From NCBI RefSeq assembly GCF_014697355.1, contig NZ_JACJRQ010000016.1, positions 62,001-126,000 of the forward strand: 64,000 nt of DNA, given 5' to 3'. The notes below the pieces were generated by a model, which made no database searches, was not told the origin of the DNA, and was given only the letters and a program-made list of their open reading frames with translations. Made by a program: the position numbers and the translations under genes. This document shows positions 26,621 to 36,368 of this stretch, in pieces; the first letter of the stretch is position 1, and each line of letters begins with the position of its first letter. This stretch comes from Nostoc calcicola FACHB-3891. Its GTDB lineage: Bacteria > Cyanobacteriota > Cyanobacteriia > Cyanobacteriales > Nostocaceae.

Positions 26621-26956
26621 TTAACTCACAGCATAATCTGTGTACTCCCGTACATAGGGCGGGTGAAATCCAACTACAATATCGTGTTTTGGTACTCCCA
26701 TTGCCACCAATTGCTCACCTACATCCTCTTCTGTGCCATTCCACTGAATCCAAATCTTGCCGTTTTTAATATCAAAGTGCATCACAGGACCAAAAACCCG
26801 ACGTTTATTTTGCCAGCCAATATATATCAGTTGGTAATGGTCTTGTTGTAAATCAAAAATTGTTTGAGCTTCAATTTCATTATTAGATGAGGCAAGTTGA
26901 GCATATTCTGTAATGATTTTCCGAATACATTCCCGATATTTTTCTAAATTTGCCAT
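26621..26956 (-). CDS. XisI family protein
   Basis: A 111-residue member of the XisI family, named after an Anabaena gene needed, with XisH and the recombinase XisF, for excision of the fdxN element. Family traits are KYRECIRKIITEYA, LIYIGWQNKRRVFGPVMHFDIKNGKIWIQWNGTEE, GEQLVAMGVPKHDIVVGFHPPYVREYTDYAV. It overlaps xisH by 13 bases. No xisF or element border was found, so this is one of the many dispersed xisH-xisI pairs in cyanobacteria, whose real function is unsettled. Confidence 0.93.
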   Translation of the reverse strand: MANLEKYRECIRKIITEYAQLASSNNEIEAQTIFDLQQDHYQLIYIGWQNKRRVFGPVMHFDIKNGKIWIQWNGTEEDVGEQLVAMGVPKHDIVVGFHPPYVREYTDYAVS

Positions 26957-27363
26957 CGGATAATTTCCTCCTTTTCCACATCATAAACTACCAGATTAAT
27001 TTGGCTTCGCTGGATAATAGTTTTAATAAATTGTTTAGTTAAAAAATCGTTATAAGTGTTTAAGGGCACTGCTAAATACAAAATTAGCTCAGAACCTATT
27101 TCTTCTAACGCATATCGATAATTAATAAACTGCCCCACTGCTGTATGAAACTCATAAATAGTTGAAGTACCGATAAAACTTTTAACTTCAACTGCTATTT
27201 TTTGTCCTTCTCTTTCTGCCGCAATAATTTTCTCTGCACCCAAATCAACATACATATCGGCAATATTTTCTATGCGAATTAGCAAAGGGTCATGGGTAAT
27301 TCGCCACCCGTCTTTTTGTAATGCCAATTTCACAACATCGTGAAATTTATCTCTAGCTGACAT
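26944..27363 (-). CDS. XisH family protein (PD-(D/E)XK fold)
   Basis: A 139-residue XisH-like protein. It starts SARDKFHDVVKLALQKDGWRITHDP and has the nuclease-fold core ADMYVDLGAEKIIAAEREGQKIAVEVKSF, where Asp, Glu and Lys (EVK) fit a PD-(D/E)XK active site. FHTAVGQFINYRYAL and YLAVPLNTYNDF are also typical. The overlap with xisI downstream implies a fixed operon. The catalytic residues look intact, which would fit a nuclease, but no activity has been shown to my knowledge. Confidence 0.93.
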   Translation of the reverse strand: MSARDKFHDVVKLALQKDGWRITHDPLLIRIENIADMYVDLGAEKIIAAEREGQKIAVEVKSFIGTSTIYEFHTAVGQFINYRYALEEIGSELILYLAVPLNTYNDFLTKQFIKTIIQRSQINLVVYDVEKEEIIRWQI

Positions 27364-27475
27364 AAACTTTTTTCTCAGCCTGTATAGGCATTCTATATAT
27401 ATTTAGTCAAAGTGGTGATAGAAGAGAAAGGAGAGAGAAAAAATTAAAAATTATTTCCCTACTCCCCACTCCCTT

Positions 27476-30400
27476 TTAATTCCCTTGCAACGGCGCATTC
27501 AAGATTTTCTCAATGCGATCGCGTGTTTCTAGTATGTGCGCTTTGGTATATTCATCCTCGGAATTCACGTCCTTGAGTTTCTCATCCAGTTGTTTGAGTT
27601 TATACCATGCCAGAGTACGAGCATCTTCTGGCACATTTTGTTTTCGCAACACCATAGCAGTTAAAATGTCTAAGTATTGTCGCTGCAAGCCTCGCCGCAA
27701 ACTGGCAATCTTCATTGGTTTACCTTTTGGTTTAATTACTTCCGTCCAAATACCAGACTGTAATGTGTCAAATAATTCTGGTAAACTCAGTGCTTTTCCT
27801 TCTGGAGTTTTGAGTTCGATATCCTTGAGACGGGAAAGGCGATCGCCTGAGAGTAAATCCCGCAGCACAGAACCCTGCAACAGCAGCACCAAATCATGAA
27901 TTGGATAATCCAAACGACCAATTTGCGGAGAACTACCCCAATGTCGCCAACGTGAAGGTGCTAATTTATTCAGTAGTTCTGGTGAAAAGCTGAGGGCATC
28001 TTCGGCAAATAGATATTTTTGCAGTGTTTCTAAAGCCTGTCGTTGTTGTTCAACTGGTATCGGTTCAAATGGTAATCGGCGTTGGCTAACTCCAGAGGGT
28101 ATTTCGCTGGGGTGGACACGGTAGAAAGACTGACCGCCGATGTATTTTGTGGTGTAATATATTTGCTGGAAATAGTTACCCAAGACTGTGCTAAAACGTT
28201 CGCTGACATCGCTGTAACTATCTCCATCCATTGGGAAACGTTTATCGAGGCGTTCCCACATCACACGGGAATTATTCAACTGCCACTGAGAATAAAGCAG
28301 CACATTGCCGCTGTTATCCCAAGCATCGGCTGTGGGGTCAAGATCGTACACATCTTCGTCGGTGGAATAACTCAACTCAGGTTTGTAAGATTGGGCAGCA
28401 ATTTCCTCTAAAATTGGCTTTTCCGCTAGAGGAGTTGATGTCTGAATTGGGATGTAGCCGTACTTAATCGCCCACTCGTCATAAACCCCTACCATACTGG
28501 GAAAATAATCTCCCTGTTTCGTACCTTGGGGGGCAATATTTGGGGGAATGTAGTCCATCACGGAACTTGTCAAACCTTTAGTTTGAGTAATTTCCGTATT
28601 ATTCATTTCTTCTGGTGGTAGCAAAGTACTACCACGGAAGTTATGACGCAAACCAAGGGTATGTCCAACTTCGTGAGCGATGATTAAACGTAAATATTGA
28701 TTAATGTATTCTTTCACCTGGTCTTGATTAGGCACGTTATCTGGTAGTAATGACATTGCCAGGGAACCAAAGGCAAACTGATTAGCAGCTTCCATGCCGT
28801 AGCACAAATCGTACTCACCTGCCATTTTAGATAAATTATTCAACAAACCTTGTTGTTCTTGGGTTTGCTGGGGTAGATTCTCGTCTTTGGCATTTAAACC
28901 ATTGGCACAAAGTAAACGATTTTGCATCAATGCCGATATGGTAGTGGTATTTTGTGCTTGATTGGGTTGGACAATTTTGCGATATTCATTTTTGAGTGCC
29001 CTTACAAAGCTAGCGTCTACGAGAATATCTGCATCTAAAATTTCTCCAGTTAACGGGTTGACGCGGGATGGCCCCATTGCAAAGTATCCATCTACTGTGT
29101 TAATCCAGCGAATGGTGTTGTAACGAATATCTGCTGGGTCCCATGTCGCGTCATCTGGCATTTGCTGGACTTCAATTGCATCCTTGAATCCGGCTTTGAG
29201 AAAAGCTTTGTTCCACATCAAAACGCCTTCTTTGATGGCATCGCGGTATTCTAAAGGTACAGCGTTATCAATCCAAAAAACAATCGGTTTTTTGGGACGA
29301 GAAATTGCTGCTTTTGGGTCTTGTTTTTCCAAATCCCAGCGGTTAATGTAACGAACAAAAGAATCGCCGCGATCGTCTTTGGATAAATCTTGGTAGGCGG
29401 TGATGAAATAGCCGATGCGATCGTCGGCAAGGCGGGGGCGATAATTTTTATCAGGTAGTTGGGAGAGACTGTAGTGGACGCGCAAGGTAAAGCCACGGCT
29501 GTCAGCTAGCGACGTAAAGCTAAAGTTTGACGCTTTACTGTCTCGACCACCAGCACCAGAAAAATTTAAAACTGACTCAACTTCTATATTCTGGGGAAAG
29601 GCTTTAGAAGTACCAAAATATGACTGGTCTGTGCTGCCTGGAACTCCTAAACTGAAAGATAATCCAGCCAAGTCTGTCAGTAATAAATCGCCTAAGTCGA
29701 TGAGAAGGGTTTTGCGTTGTGGATGAATGCTTTTAATGGAAATATTATAGAGAACAGAGTCACTAAAAGAACGGGCAAGCGATCGCACTTGTGGATCTCC
29801 CTCACGAGTCCGAAAATTGACATTGCGAATCACAAACTGTAAATTATTATCCACTCGCCGGAAATAAAACAAAAAATCTTGCAAAGGCATACCGCTGTAA
29901 ATCCCTCGTTCACCAATGCCTGATTCCAACGTTGCCGCAGCTAGAAAATTTTTATTCAGTTGCTCTGGTTTAATTTCTAAATAAATTTTATTCTTTTCTT
30001 GATTGCGATAAAGGGTAAACAATCCACCCTGTTTTACAGTATCTTTCACTACTTCATCAAATGCCTGTAAATCATCCTTTGTTGCTGGTTTCGCAGTCGG
30101 ATTTGGCTTAGAATTAGGCTTTTGTGGTGGCTTGGCAACTTCCAAAAATGGTTGCTGTGCTGCTTTTTTTGGATCTTTTACCACCCACATAAACGGTTGA
30201 GGCTGTACCTGTTTATTTTGATTAACCACCCAAACTTGCCCTGCTGCCAGCCTGTGTTGAGGGCGAGTATTAATATTATCTGGCGTTAAAACTGAGGTTT
30301 TGGTTGAAGAAGTTTTTTTTGTTAAGGGACTATTCGATTTGTCTTTAGTTGTAGCTGTCACTAAAACTGTCTGATGGTTCCCAGACAATTCTGGATCGAT

Positions 30401-30499
30401 TCCATTAACAGACAATGACTTGGCACTCGCCGTTGTTATTCCTAAAAACAAACCGTGTAACAAAATTATATAAAAGCTCAATCTGTTCATCGCATTCAT
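27476..30499 (-). CDS. Secreted zinc-dependent metalloprotease (metzincin, DUF5117/DUF5118 type)
   Basis: A protein of about 1007 residues with an N-terminal signal peptide (hydrophobic stretch FYIILLHGLFLGITTASAKS). A Pro/Lys/Ser-rich linker (residues 40-140) is followed by DUF5117-like beta domains (LYRNQEKNKIYLEIKPEQL, FFRRVDNNLQFV). The metzincin site is HEVGHTLGLRHNF at about residue 608 (three His zinc ligands and catalytic Glu), with a downstream Met-turn candidate SSVMDYIPP. It is probably periplasmic or surface-located. I chose the ATG at 30499; another lies at 30490. Specificity is unknown. It is a single-gene unit. Confidence 0.93.
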   Translation of the reverse strand: MNAMNRLSFYIILLHGLFLGITTASAKSLSVNGIDPELSGNHQTVLVTATTKDKSNSPLTKKTSSTKTSVLTPDNINTRPQHRLAAGQVWVVNQNKQVQPQPFMWVVKDPKKAAQQPFLEVAKPPQKPNSKPNPTAKPATKDDLQAFDEVVKDTVKQGGLFTLYRNQEKNKIYLEIKPEQLNKNFLAAATLESGIGERGIYSGMPLQDFLFYFRRVDNNLQFVIRNVNFRTREGDPQVRSLARSFSDSVLYNISIKSIHPQRKTLLIDLGDLLLTDLAGLSFSLGVPGSTDQSYFGTSKAFPQNIEVESVLNFSGAGGRDSKASNFSFTSLADSRGFTLRVHYSLSQLPDKNYRPRLADDRIGYFITAYQDLSKDDRGDSFVRYINRWDLEKQDPKAAISRPKKPIVFWIDNAVPLEYRDAIKEGVLMWNKAFLKAGFKDAIEVQQMPDDATWDPADIRYNTIRWINTVDGYFAMGPSRVNPLTGEILDADILVDASFVRALKNEYRKIVQPNQAQNTTTISALMQNRLLCANGLNAKDENLPQQTQEQQGLLNNLSKMAGEYDLCYGMEAANQFAFGSLAMSLLPDNVPNQDQVKEYINQYLRLIIAHEVGHTLGLRHNFRGSTLLPPEEMNNTEITQTKGLTSSVMDYIPPNIAPQGTKQGDYFPSMVGVYDEWAIKYGYIPIQTSTPLAEKPILEEIAAQSYKPELSYSTDEDVYDLDPTADAWDNSGNVLLYSQWQLNNSRVMWERLDKRFPMDGDSYSDVSERFSTVLGNYFQQIYYTTKYIGGQSFYRVHPSEIPSGVSQRRLPFEPIPVEQQRQALETLQKYLFAEDALSFSPELLNKLAPSRWRHWGSSPQIGRLDYPIHDLVLLLQGSVLRDLLSGDRLSRLKDIELKTPEGKALSLPELFDTLQSGIWTEVIKPKGKPMKIASLRRGLQRQYLDILTAMVLRKQNVPEDARTLAWYKLKQLDEKLKDVNSEDEYTKAHILETRDRIEKILNAPLQGN

Positions 30500-30839
30500 C
30501 CCCAATAACTATCTTTAGTTAAGTTTTAACTTTTGCAAAGCTATGCAGCTTGTTCCATGTTGATTCATTACCTGCTTTATATCAAGCAGTAAGCTTTGAC
30601 TTCAATTTTAATTGCCATTTTTCCGTTTTTTGTGCTGTTTTACAGTAGGATTTTTCCTAACAATTGCATCTCTGACAAAGAGTAAGTATTATTTTTACAT
30701 CAGAGTAGTCAATATCTTGGGAAAAAAATATAACGAATTCGCCAACGCAGCAAAATTATGTCATTTTAGAAATAATTTTTTAGTTGACATTTTTTTTACA
30801 TCACTAATATGTGTTTCAGTCTGAAAGCGCCATTTACCA
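30500..30839. other. Divergent intergenic region
   Basis: An AT-rich promoter region between the metalloprotease (minus) and the pentapeptide gene (plus). No repeat or coding signal was recognised. Confidence 0.5.
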
Positions 30840-32759
30840 ATGCCTATGACAAATGCCATTACTAAGACATCATATTGTTTAGTATGCATTTATACTAGTT
30901 ATTTAGCAATGGAAAGCAAACTAATAGACAAAAAATTTGAGTTCAGGATTATCAAAACAATTAATTTAAATGTATCAACGGACACAGAAATGTCAACATA
31001 TTTATCTCAAGTCTGGAAACTGCTGACAAATTATGTGAGGGGTACAAGGTTACAAGAGATGTCAAAAACCACATCTGTGGAAACCGAAGCAGTTTTGCCT
31101 CTAGGAAAAAGTATTAAAGAAGCAGATAAAAGCGTTAAATTTGCTCAAGATAATTTGCCGGAATACTTATTGTGTGAAAAACTGCAAAAAAACTTAGAAA
31201 AATGGACAGTCACAGGGAGTGGTTGGAATTCTAAGATAGACGAGAAAGCATTGGGTAGGCAACCTGGCGGGCTTTGCTTTGGAGTGTGCAATCGCCAGAT
31301 GCATGAAGAGATTTATGATTTACTGGGTAACGGTGCGCTCAAACCAGAAATAGTCCAAGAACTTATAGAATTCCTGGTGACAGGTAAAAAGATTCGCCTA
31401 GAACTACTTTTCTGGCGGCTAGAAGATTTTTATCATCGCTGGTGTCGGGGAGAATTTATCGATGCCACACCAGAGGATAACCTGCCTCAGAAAAAAATGT
31501 TACAGTTGGCAGCAAAAAATATTGCGATCGCACTGAGACAGATAGATATATATACAGGGCTAAACGTACTAATCCTACTATTAGAGCTACACCGCTACGC
31601 CCAAGGACAAGATCGACTCAAACAAAAAATCACCTTCTATCCATCTGGCAAACCAGACACAGACAATTTTTTCACATCCCAACTGCTGCGGATTATTAAC
31701 TATAGCGATGCCCTAGAAATTGGCAACTTTAGCACTATAGTCGGGCAATTTCTCAAAGGCGGCAACTTTACCGGTGCTTACCTCGGCGATGCTAACCTGA
31801 CTGGCGTAGACTTTAGCGGCGCCAACCTCAGCGGTGCTTACCTTGGTGATGCCAACTTAACAGGAGTCAACTTCAGCGATGCCAACCTTAGCGCCGCTAA
31901 CCTTGGTGATGCCAACCTCAGCGGTGCCAACCTCAGCGGTGCCAACCTCACCCGCGCCGACCTCAGCAGCGCCAACCTCAGCGGCGCCAACTTCAGCGGT
32001 GCCAACCTCAGCGGTGCCAACCTCACCCGCGCCGACCTTAGCAGTGCCGACCTCACCTGCGCCAACCTCAGCCGCGCTGACCTCAACCGCGCCGACCTCA
32101 GCAGCACCAACCTAAACCGTGCTGACCTCAGCAACGCCATCCTTTTCGGTGCCAATTTGAGTGACGCCAACCTCAGCAACACCAACTTTAGCCATGCTGA
32201 CCTTTGCCGTGGTGACCTCAGCGGTGCTGACTTGAGTCACGCCACCCTCAACGGTACAAACCTCAGTGACACAATACTTTTCAGTACCAACCTGAAGGGC
32301 GCCATCCTCATCGCCGCCGACCTCAGTTATGCCAAACTCAACGGTGCCAAGCTCAACGATGCCAGACTTAACGGTGCCATGTTCTTAGGCGCTGACCTCA
32401 GCGGCGTAGACCTGAGTCGAGTGACTCTCAACGAAGCCGACCTCAGCGGCGTAATTCTCAACGATGCCGACCTCAGTGGTGCAGACCTCACCGACGCCAT
32501 ACTTTTCGGCACAGACCTCAGCTATGCCAACCTGAATAGTGCTAACCTCAGCGGCAGTAATCTTAGTGGTGCGCTCCTCAATGGTGCGAATCTCAGCCAC
32601 AGTAATCTCAGTAGCGCCATTCTCTCTGGTGCCGACCTGAGCGACGCCAATATGGAACAGATGACCTGGGGTCAAAAGCAGCAGTGGGAAAGTGTGCGGG
32701 GATTAGAGACAGCAGTTAATGTACCGGAGGGGTTGAAAGAAGAATTGGGGTTGAAGTGA
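30840..32759 (+). CDS. Pentapeptide-repeat protein
   Basis: A protein of up to 639 residues. From about residue 305 to 603 it has about 60 tandem A(N/D)LSG-type pentapeptides, which fold as a square right-handed beta-helix. The segment before it (FYHRWCRGEFIDATPEDNLPQKKMLQ, TGLNVLILLLELHRYAQGQ, LLRIINYSDALEIGNFSTIVGQFL) recurs, as I recall, in cyanobacterial proteins where an NTPase domain precedes the pentapeptides; no P-loop is present here. The start is uncertain: ATG codons at 30840, 30909 and 30990 are possible. The function is unknown; DNA mimicry or scaffolding are options. Confidence 0.85.
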   Translation: MPMTNAITKTSYCLVCIYTSYLAMESKLIDKKFEFRIIKTINLNVSTDTEMSTYLSQVWKLLTNYVRGTRLQEMSKTTSVETEAVLPLGKSIKEADKSVKFAQDNLPEYLLCEKLQKNLEKWTVTGSGWNSKIDEKALGRQPGGLCFGVCNRQMHEEIYDLLGNGALKPEIVQELIEFLVTGKKIRLELLFWRLEDFYHRWCRGEFIDATPEDNLPQKKMLQLAAKNIAIALRQIDIYTGLNVLILLLELHRYAQGQDRLKQKITFYPSGKPDTDNFFTSQLLRIINYSDALEIGNFSTIVGQFLKGGNFTGAYLGDANLTGVDFSGANLSGAYLGDANLTGVNFSDANLSAANLGDANLSGANLSGANLTRADLSSANLSGANFSGANLSGANLTRADLSSADLTCANLSRADLNRADLSSTNLNRADLSNAILFGANLSDANLSNTNFSHADLCRGDLSGADLSHATLNGTNLSDTILFSTNLKGAILIAADLSYAKLNGAKLNDARLNGAMFLGADLSGVDLSRVTLNEADLSGVILNDADLSGADLTDAILFGTDLSYANLNSANLSGSNLSGALLNGANLSHSNLSSAILSGADLSDANMEQMTWGQKQQWESVRGLETAVNVPEGLKEELGLK

Positions 32760-33298
32760 GGTAAAGGGACACGGGGACGCGGGGACATTTTTAGTCTTTG
32801 CGTCCTTTGTAGTTGGTTATTCTCGTAGAAAAATTTTCCAGTTCAGAACATAAGTGTTTTGGTTCAGAACATAAGTGCTTTGGTTCAGAACATAAGTGCT
32901 TTGGTTCACAACACAAGTGCTTTGGTTCACAACACAAGTGCTTTGGTTCAGAATGCAAGTGCTTTGGTTCAGAATGCAAGTGCTTTGGTTCACAACACAA
33001 GTGCTTTGGTTCAGAATGCAAGTGCTTTGGTTCACAACACAAGTGCTTTGGTTCACAACACAAGTGTTTTGGTTCACAACACCAATATTAATAGGATAAT
33101 GCGATCGCCATTATTCGAGTTCCGAACACCAACTTCCGAGTTCTAATGCCAAAACATGGGCATATTAGCTTGAATAGTCACCAATACTACCTCAAAGCCA
33201 GCTCTGAAAATGCTAACTGCACATCAGAGGGGTATATCCCGCTTGCTAGAGTGTAAGTCGTTCACGTAAAATATAGTGCCATTGTTCCGGCAGTTCTC
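32760..33298. other. Intergenic region with a 21-bp tandem array
   Basis: It has a GGGGACACGGGGACGCGGGG stretch at about 32763-32786, then the 21-bp array (32841-33083), then 215 bases leading to the LOG gene in which no signal was recognised. Confidence 0.7.
32841..33083. repeat. 21-bp tandem repeat array, 12 units of three types
   Basis: Each unit reads GGTTC-x8-AAGTG(C/T)TTT. The middle is one of three forms: AGAACAT (A), ACAACAC (B) or AGAATGC (C). The order is A A A B B C C B C B B B, the last unit incomplete. Because 21 is a multiple of three and no unit has a stop, every frame on both strands stays open, which produces false ORFs of 67-95 residues. Confidence 0.92.
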
Positions 33299-34369
33299 AT
33301 GACTTCATCTGCGTCGTTTGACACATTAGAGTCTTTACAGGCGGATATCGCTGAATTGATCGTTCGTCTACCAACATTAAAAAATCGGCAACTTATTCAG
33401 CAAGCACTTTCTACTATTGTTCGCCTCGCTGATACCGAAATTGAGCGTCTTGATTGGAAAATCTTGTCGGCTGCGCTAGCAGATATGGAGCGAGGTTTCC
33501 AGCTGTTTTATGATTACCGACACGTCCGCAAAGTCACGATTTTTGGTTCTGCTCGCCTCGCGCCAGATACACCAGAATACCAAATGGCGTTGGAGTTTGC
33601 TCGCTGTGTAACTAAATTAGGATTTATGGTGATGACCGGCGGTGGCGGTGGAATCATGCAAGCCGGTCACGAAGGTGCTGGGCGAGAAAATTCTTTTGGG
33701 TTAAATATTCAGTTACCCTTTGAACAGGAAGCCAACCCCTTTATAGATGGCGACCCGAAGCTAATTCACTTCAAATATTTCTTCACCCGCAAGCTGTTTC
33801 TCCTCAAAGAAAGTGATGCTGTAGCCTTGTTTCCTGGTGGCTTTGGCACCCAAGATGAAGCTTTTGAATGTATGACATTAAGCCAAACTGGTAAATTTGG
33901 CCCCGTACCTTTAGTTTTAATTGACCACCCTGGTGGTGATTATTGGCGCTCTTGGAGCGAATATATTGATAAGCAATTAGTCCATAAAGGTCTTGTCAGT
34001 CCTGATGACCCCAGCCTTTACACGGTGACAGATAACTTGGATGTGGCTTGCGATGCCATCACCCGTTTTTACCAGGTTTATCATTCTAGCCGTTATGTAA
34101 GGGATCAATTAGTCATCCGTCTAAAGACAGATTTATCAGATACCCAAGTTGAGCAACTCAATGCTGATTTCAGCGACATTATTATTCAAGGAAGGATTGA
34201 AAAAAGTCAGGCATTACCTCAAGAAGCCCAAGATGAAACTGTTGGACTACCCCGCCTAATTTTTTACTTCAATCAACGGGATTTGGGGCGTTTGTATCAG
34301 ATGATTGCAGTAATTAACCAAATGGGTATTCCTTCACCAGAGGATGCAGCACATCCAGAAAGAAAGTAA
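33299..34369 (+). CDS. LOG family protein (TIGR00730-like)
   Basis: A 356-residue protein of the LOG (Lonely guy)/lysine-decarboxylase-like family. A Rossmann fold starts at KVTIFGSARL, has GFMVMTGGGGGIMQAGHEGA, and carries the signature PGGFGTQDE (residues 179-187). LOG enzymes release cytokinin-like or other bases from nucleoside monophosphates; annotation as lysine decarboxylase is historical and wrong. An N-terminal 75-residue helical extension and a C-terminal tail make it longer than the 190-residue plant type, as is usual for this cyanobacterial subgroup. The natural substrate is unknown. Confidence 0.9.
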   Translation: MTSSASFDTLESLQADIAELIVRLPTLKNRQLIQQALSTIVRLADTEIERLDWKILSAALADMERGFQLFYDYRHVRKVTIFGSARLAPDTPEYQMALEFARCVTKLGFMVMTGGGGGIMQAGHEGAGRENSFGLNIQLPFEQEANPFIDGDPKLIHFKYFFTRKLFLLKESDAVALFPGGFGTQDEAFECMTLSQTGKFGPVPLVLIDHPGGDYWRSWSEYIDKQLVHKGLVSPDDPSLYTVTDNLDVACDAITRFYQVYHSSRYVRDQLVIRLKTDLSDTQVEQLNADFSDIIIQGRIEKSQALPQEAQDETVGLPRLIFYFNQRDLGRLYQMIAVINQMGIPSPEDAAHPERK

Positions 34370-34463
34370 AATTTATCGTAACATCAAGGGTTTAAGACCC
34401 CAACCAAAACACGTAGTATCAGTTGAGTTGGGGTTTAAATCCCCAACTCCAACTCTCTTTATG

Positions 34464-34532
34464 TCGCCAGGTGTAAGGGCACGGCAGTGCCGTGCCCCTA
34501 CAGGTGTACCTCAGTAGGTCGGGAAACGCTAT
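34464..34532. repeat. Covarying hairpin element, copy 3
   Basis: GTAAGGGCACGGC (34473-34485) pairs with GCCGTGCCCCTAC (34489-34501) around AGT, and the right flank GGTGTACCTCA matches copy 2. The palindrome sequence again differs from the other two. The left flank is shorter. Confidence 0.75.
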
Positions 34533-34614
34533 AGCGCAGCGGGACGTTCGTAGTAGCGTCTCCAAGAGTTGTCCGGTTTTAAACCAATATTCATTACGCA
34601 GTCGGACTCCAATT

Positions 34615-34775
34615 CATACTGAATTCTGACTCCTGAGTTCTGAATTCTGTTCAATAAATAAAAAGGCTCAGGATTAAAAAGTAAAAAATAATTCAGAATT
34701 CAGAATTCTGAATTCTGACTCCTGAATTCAGAATTCTGAATTCTGACTCCTGAATTCTGACTCCTGAATTCTGCT
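34615..34775. repeat. GAATTCTGA short-repeat cluster
   Basis: Iterations of GAATTCTGA, CTCCTGAATTC and AGAATTCAGAATTC. Related clusters are at 2440-2470, 36525-36605, 44650-44700, 44805-44843 and 56105-56152, always between genes. Confidence 0.85.
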
Positions 34776-35045
34776 GTATATAAATTATTGTCAAAATTTG
34801 CCGAAAAATGATTCAATTTGGCAATAAAATTCGCCTTGATTTATTTATACTGGCTTTCAAGAGACGTGGCTGTTAGAGTCTGTCTTTTTTTGGTAAAAAG
34901 GGTCACGAAAATCAAGTAATTTAACCTACTTCCAGATGATAAAAACACCAGTTATTATGACTCAATGCTGATCCGCATAAAAAAACATGTATATTAGCAC
35001 AGGAAATAATATAGAACATCCTAAACACACACAGAGGAATAAAAT

Positions 35046-36368
35046 ATGCTGGAAATACTCGGTTCAGGTTTGGTGTCACTTTGGCTAGAAATGGCTGGGA
35101 TACACATTAAGCCTTCAGATGCAATAGAAGCATTGACTTGGCAAAGTAGTCCTGGCTTGGTTCTTGCGCCCGATCCAAATCCAGCTGGGGCGACTACGGT
35201 GCAGGGATATCTCAAGGAGTTAATAACATCAAAGGTAGTAGGGCCAAATCTGGCTGAAAGCCAAGGAATTTGGATGCAGTCAGGGCCGATGCTGATGGCA
35301 AATCACCAAGGCACAACACCTCTACCAGCTGCCTCTTTAACTAAAATTGCTACTTCTTTAGTTGCTTTGAAAACTTGGGGACCAGACCGCCAATTTGATA
35401 CTTTGGTGAGTGTCACCGGGCCAATGGTAAATGGTGTTGTGCAAGGCGATTTGGTAATTACTGGTGGCGGCGATCCGATGTTTGTTTGGGAAGAAGCGAT
35501 CGCCCTTGGTAATACTTTAAATCAAATGGGCATCAAGCAAGTAAAGGGAAATTTGGTGATTACTGGCAATTTCGCCATGAATTTCCAACGTCAGCCGATG
35601 CTAGCAGGTCTATTACTCAAGCAAACACTCAATTCTGCGACTTGGGGTCGCCCCGCTATTTACATACACTCAATCATGCCTAAGGGAACACCCAAGCCAA
35701 AACTCGTAATTGCGGGTGCTGTCAAATTTGAGGCACAACCAAACCCCCGACAAACTTTGTTAGTGCGTCATCGTTCGTTACCTTTGAAGCAACTGATCAA
35801 GGAAATGAACGTTTACAGTAACAACGATATGGCGGAGATGTTGGCAGAGTCAGTGGGAGGAGCCACTGTGGTACAATCTACTGCTGCTTATCTTGCTAGG
35901 GTACCGCAATCGGAAATTCAGTTAATCAATGGTTCCGGACTAGGACCAGAAAATCGCATTTCCCCCAGAGCTGTTTGTTCTATGCTCATGGCTATTCAAG
36001 GGGAAGCAGCCGCCCATCAACTGAATTTAGCTGACTTGTTCCCCATGTCTGGATTCGATCGCCGCGGAACGCTGCACGCCAGACACATCCCCTCTGCTAC
36101 TGTAATTAAAACAGGCACTCTCCGCGATGTCAGCGCTTTAGCCGGAGTCATGCCCACCCGCGATCGCGGTTTGGTTTGGTTTGCTATCATCAACCGTGGT
36201 ACAAATGTCTGGGGTTTACGTACTGGACAAGATCAACTTTTGCAACGTGTTGTCCAACAATTACAACTACCTCCAACTGTTCCCACTGCCCTCACTCCCC
36301 ACTCAGCCATCAACTCTTTACCCCAGCTAGGCGCAGCCACTCGCAATGAAATCTTATTCAAAAGTTAA
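35046..36368 (+). CDS. D-alanyl-D-alanine carboxypeptidase (PBP4/DacB type, S13)
   Basis: A 440-residue penicillin-binding protein that trims or cleaves peptidoglycan peptides. The three active-site motifs are complete: SLTK (Ser97-Lys100), SNN (Ser258-Asn260) and KTG (Lys355-Gly357). LVITGGGDPMF and NLVITGNF belong to the S13-specific insert. The N-terminus (MLEILGSGLVSLWLEMAGI) is only weakly hydrophobic, so export is not obvious; a start further upstream was not found. A good ribosome site supports the start. It lies 460 bases before htrA on the same strand. Confidence 0.92.
   Translation: MLEILGSGLVSLWLEMAGIHIKPSDAIEALTWQSSPGLVLAPDPNPAGATTVQGYLKELITSKVVGPNLAESQGIWMQSGPMLMANHQGTTPLPAASLTKIATSLVALKTWGPDRQFDTLVSVTGPMVNGVVQGDLVITGGGDPMFVWEEAIALGNTLNQMGIKQVKGNLVITGNFAMNFQRQPMLAGLLLKQTLNSATWGRPAIYIHSIMPKGTPKPKLVIAGAVKFEAQPNPRQTLLVRHRSLPLKQLIKEMNVYSNNDMAEMLAESVGGATVVQSTAAYLARVPQSEIQLINGSGLGPENRISPRAVCSMLMAIQGEAAAHQLNLADLFPMSGFDRRGTLHARHIPSATVIKTGTLRDVSALAGVMPTRDRGLVWFAIINRGTNVWGLRTGQDQLLQRVVQQLQLPPTVPTALTPHSAINSLPQLGAATRNEILFKS

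Larger units (their letters stand above)
34370..35045. other. Repeat-rich intergenic region
   Basis: It holds a GTTGGGGTTTAAATCCCCAAC palindrome (about 34425-34446), hairpin element copy 3 (34464-34532), a GCGCAGCGGGACGTTCG short repeat, and many GAATTCTGA/CTCCTGAATTC units (about 34615-34775). AGAGGA ahead of 35046 is the ribosome site of the next gene. Confidence 0.65.

Noticed and set aside
26621..27363. An fdxN-type excision element
   Set aside because: XisH and XisI are present, but no XisF recombinase, nif genes or direct-repeat borders were found.
31838..32185. 115-codon frame antisense to the pentapeptide repeats
   Set aside because: It is explained by the repeat codon pattern (RL-S-AR repeats).
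32841..33083. CRISPR-like array
   Set aside because: The units are directly adjacent with only 21-bp period and no unique spacers, and there are no cas genes.
32791..33146. Five overlapping open frames of 67-95 codons on both strands
   Set aside because: They are all products of the 21-bp stop-free repeat; no ribosome sites or non-repeat sequence support any of them.
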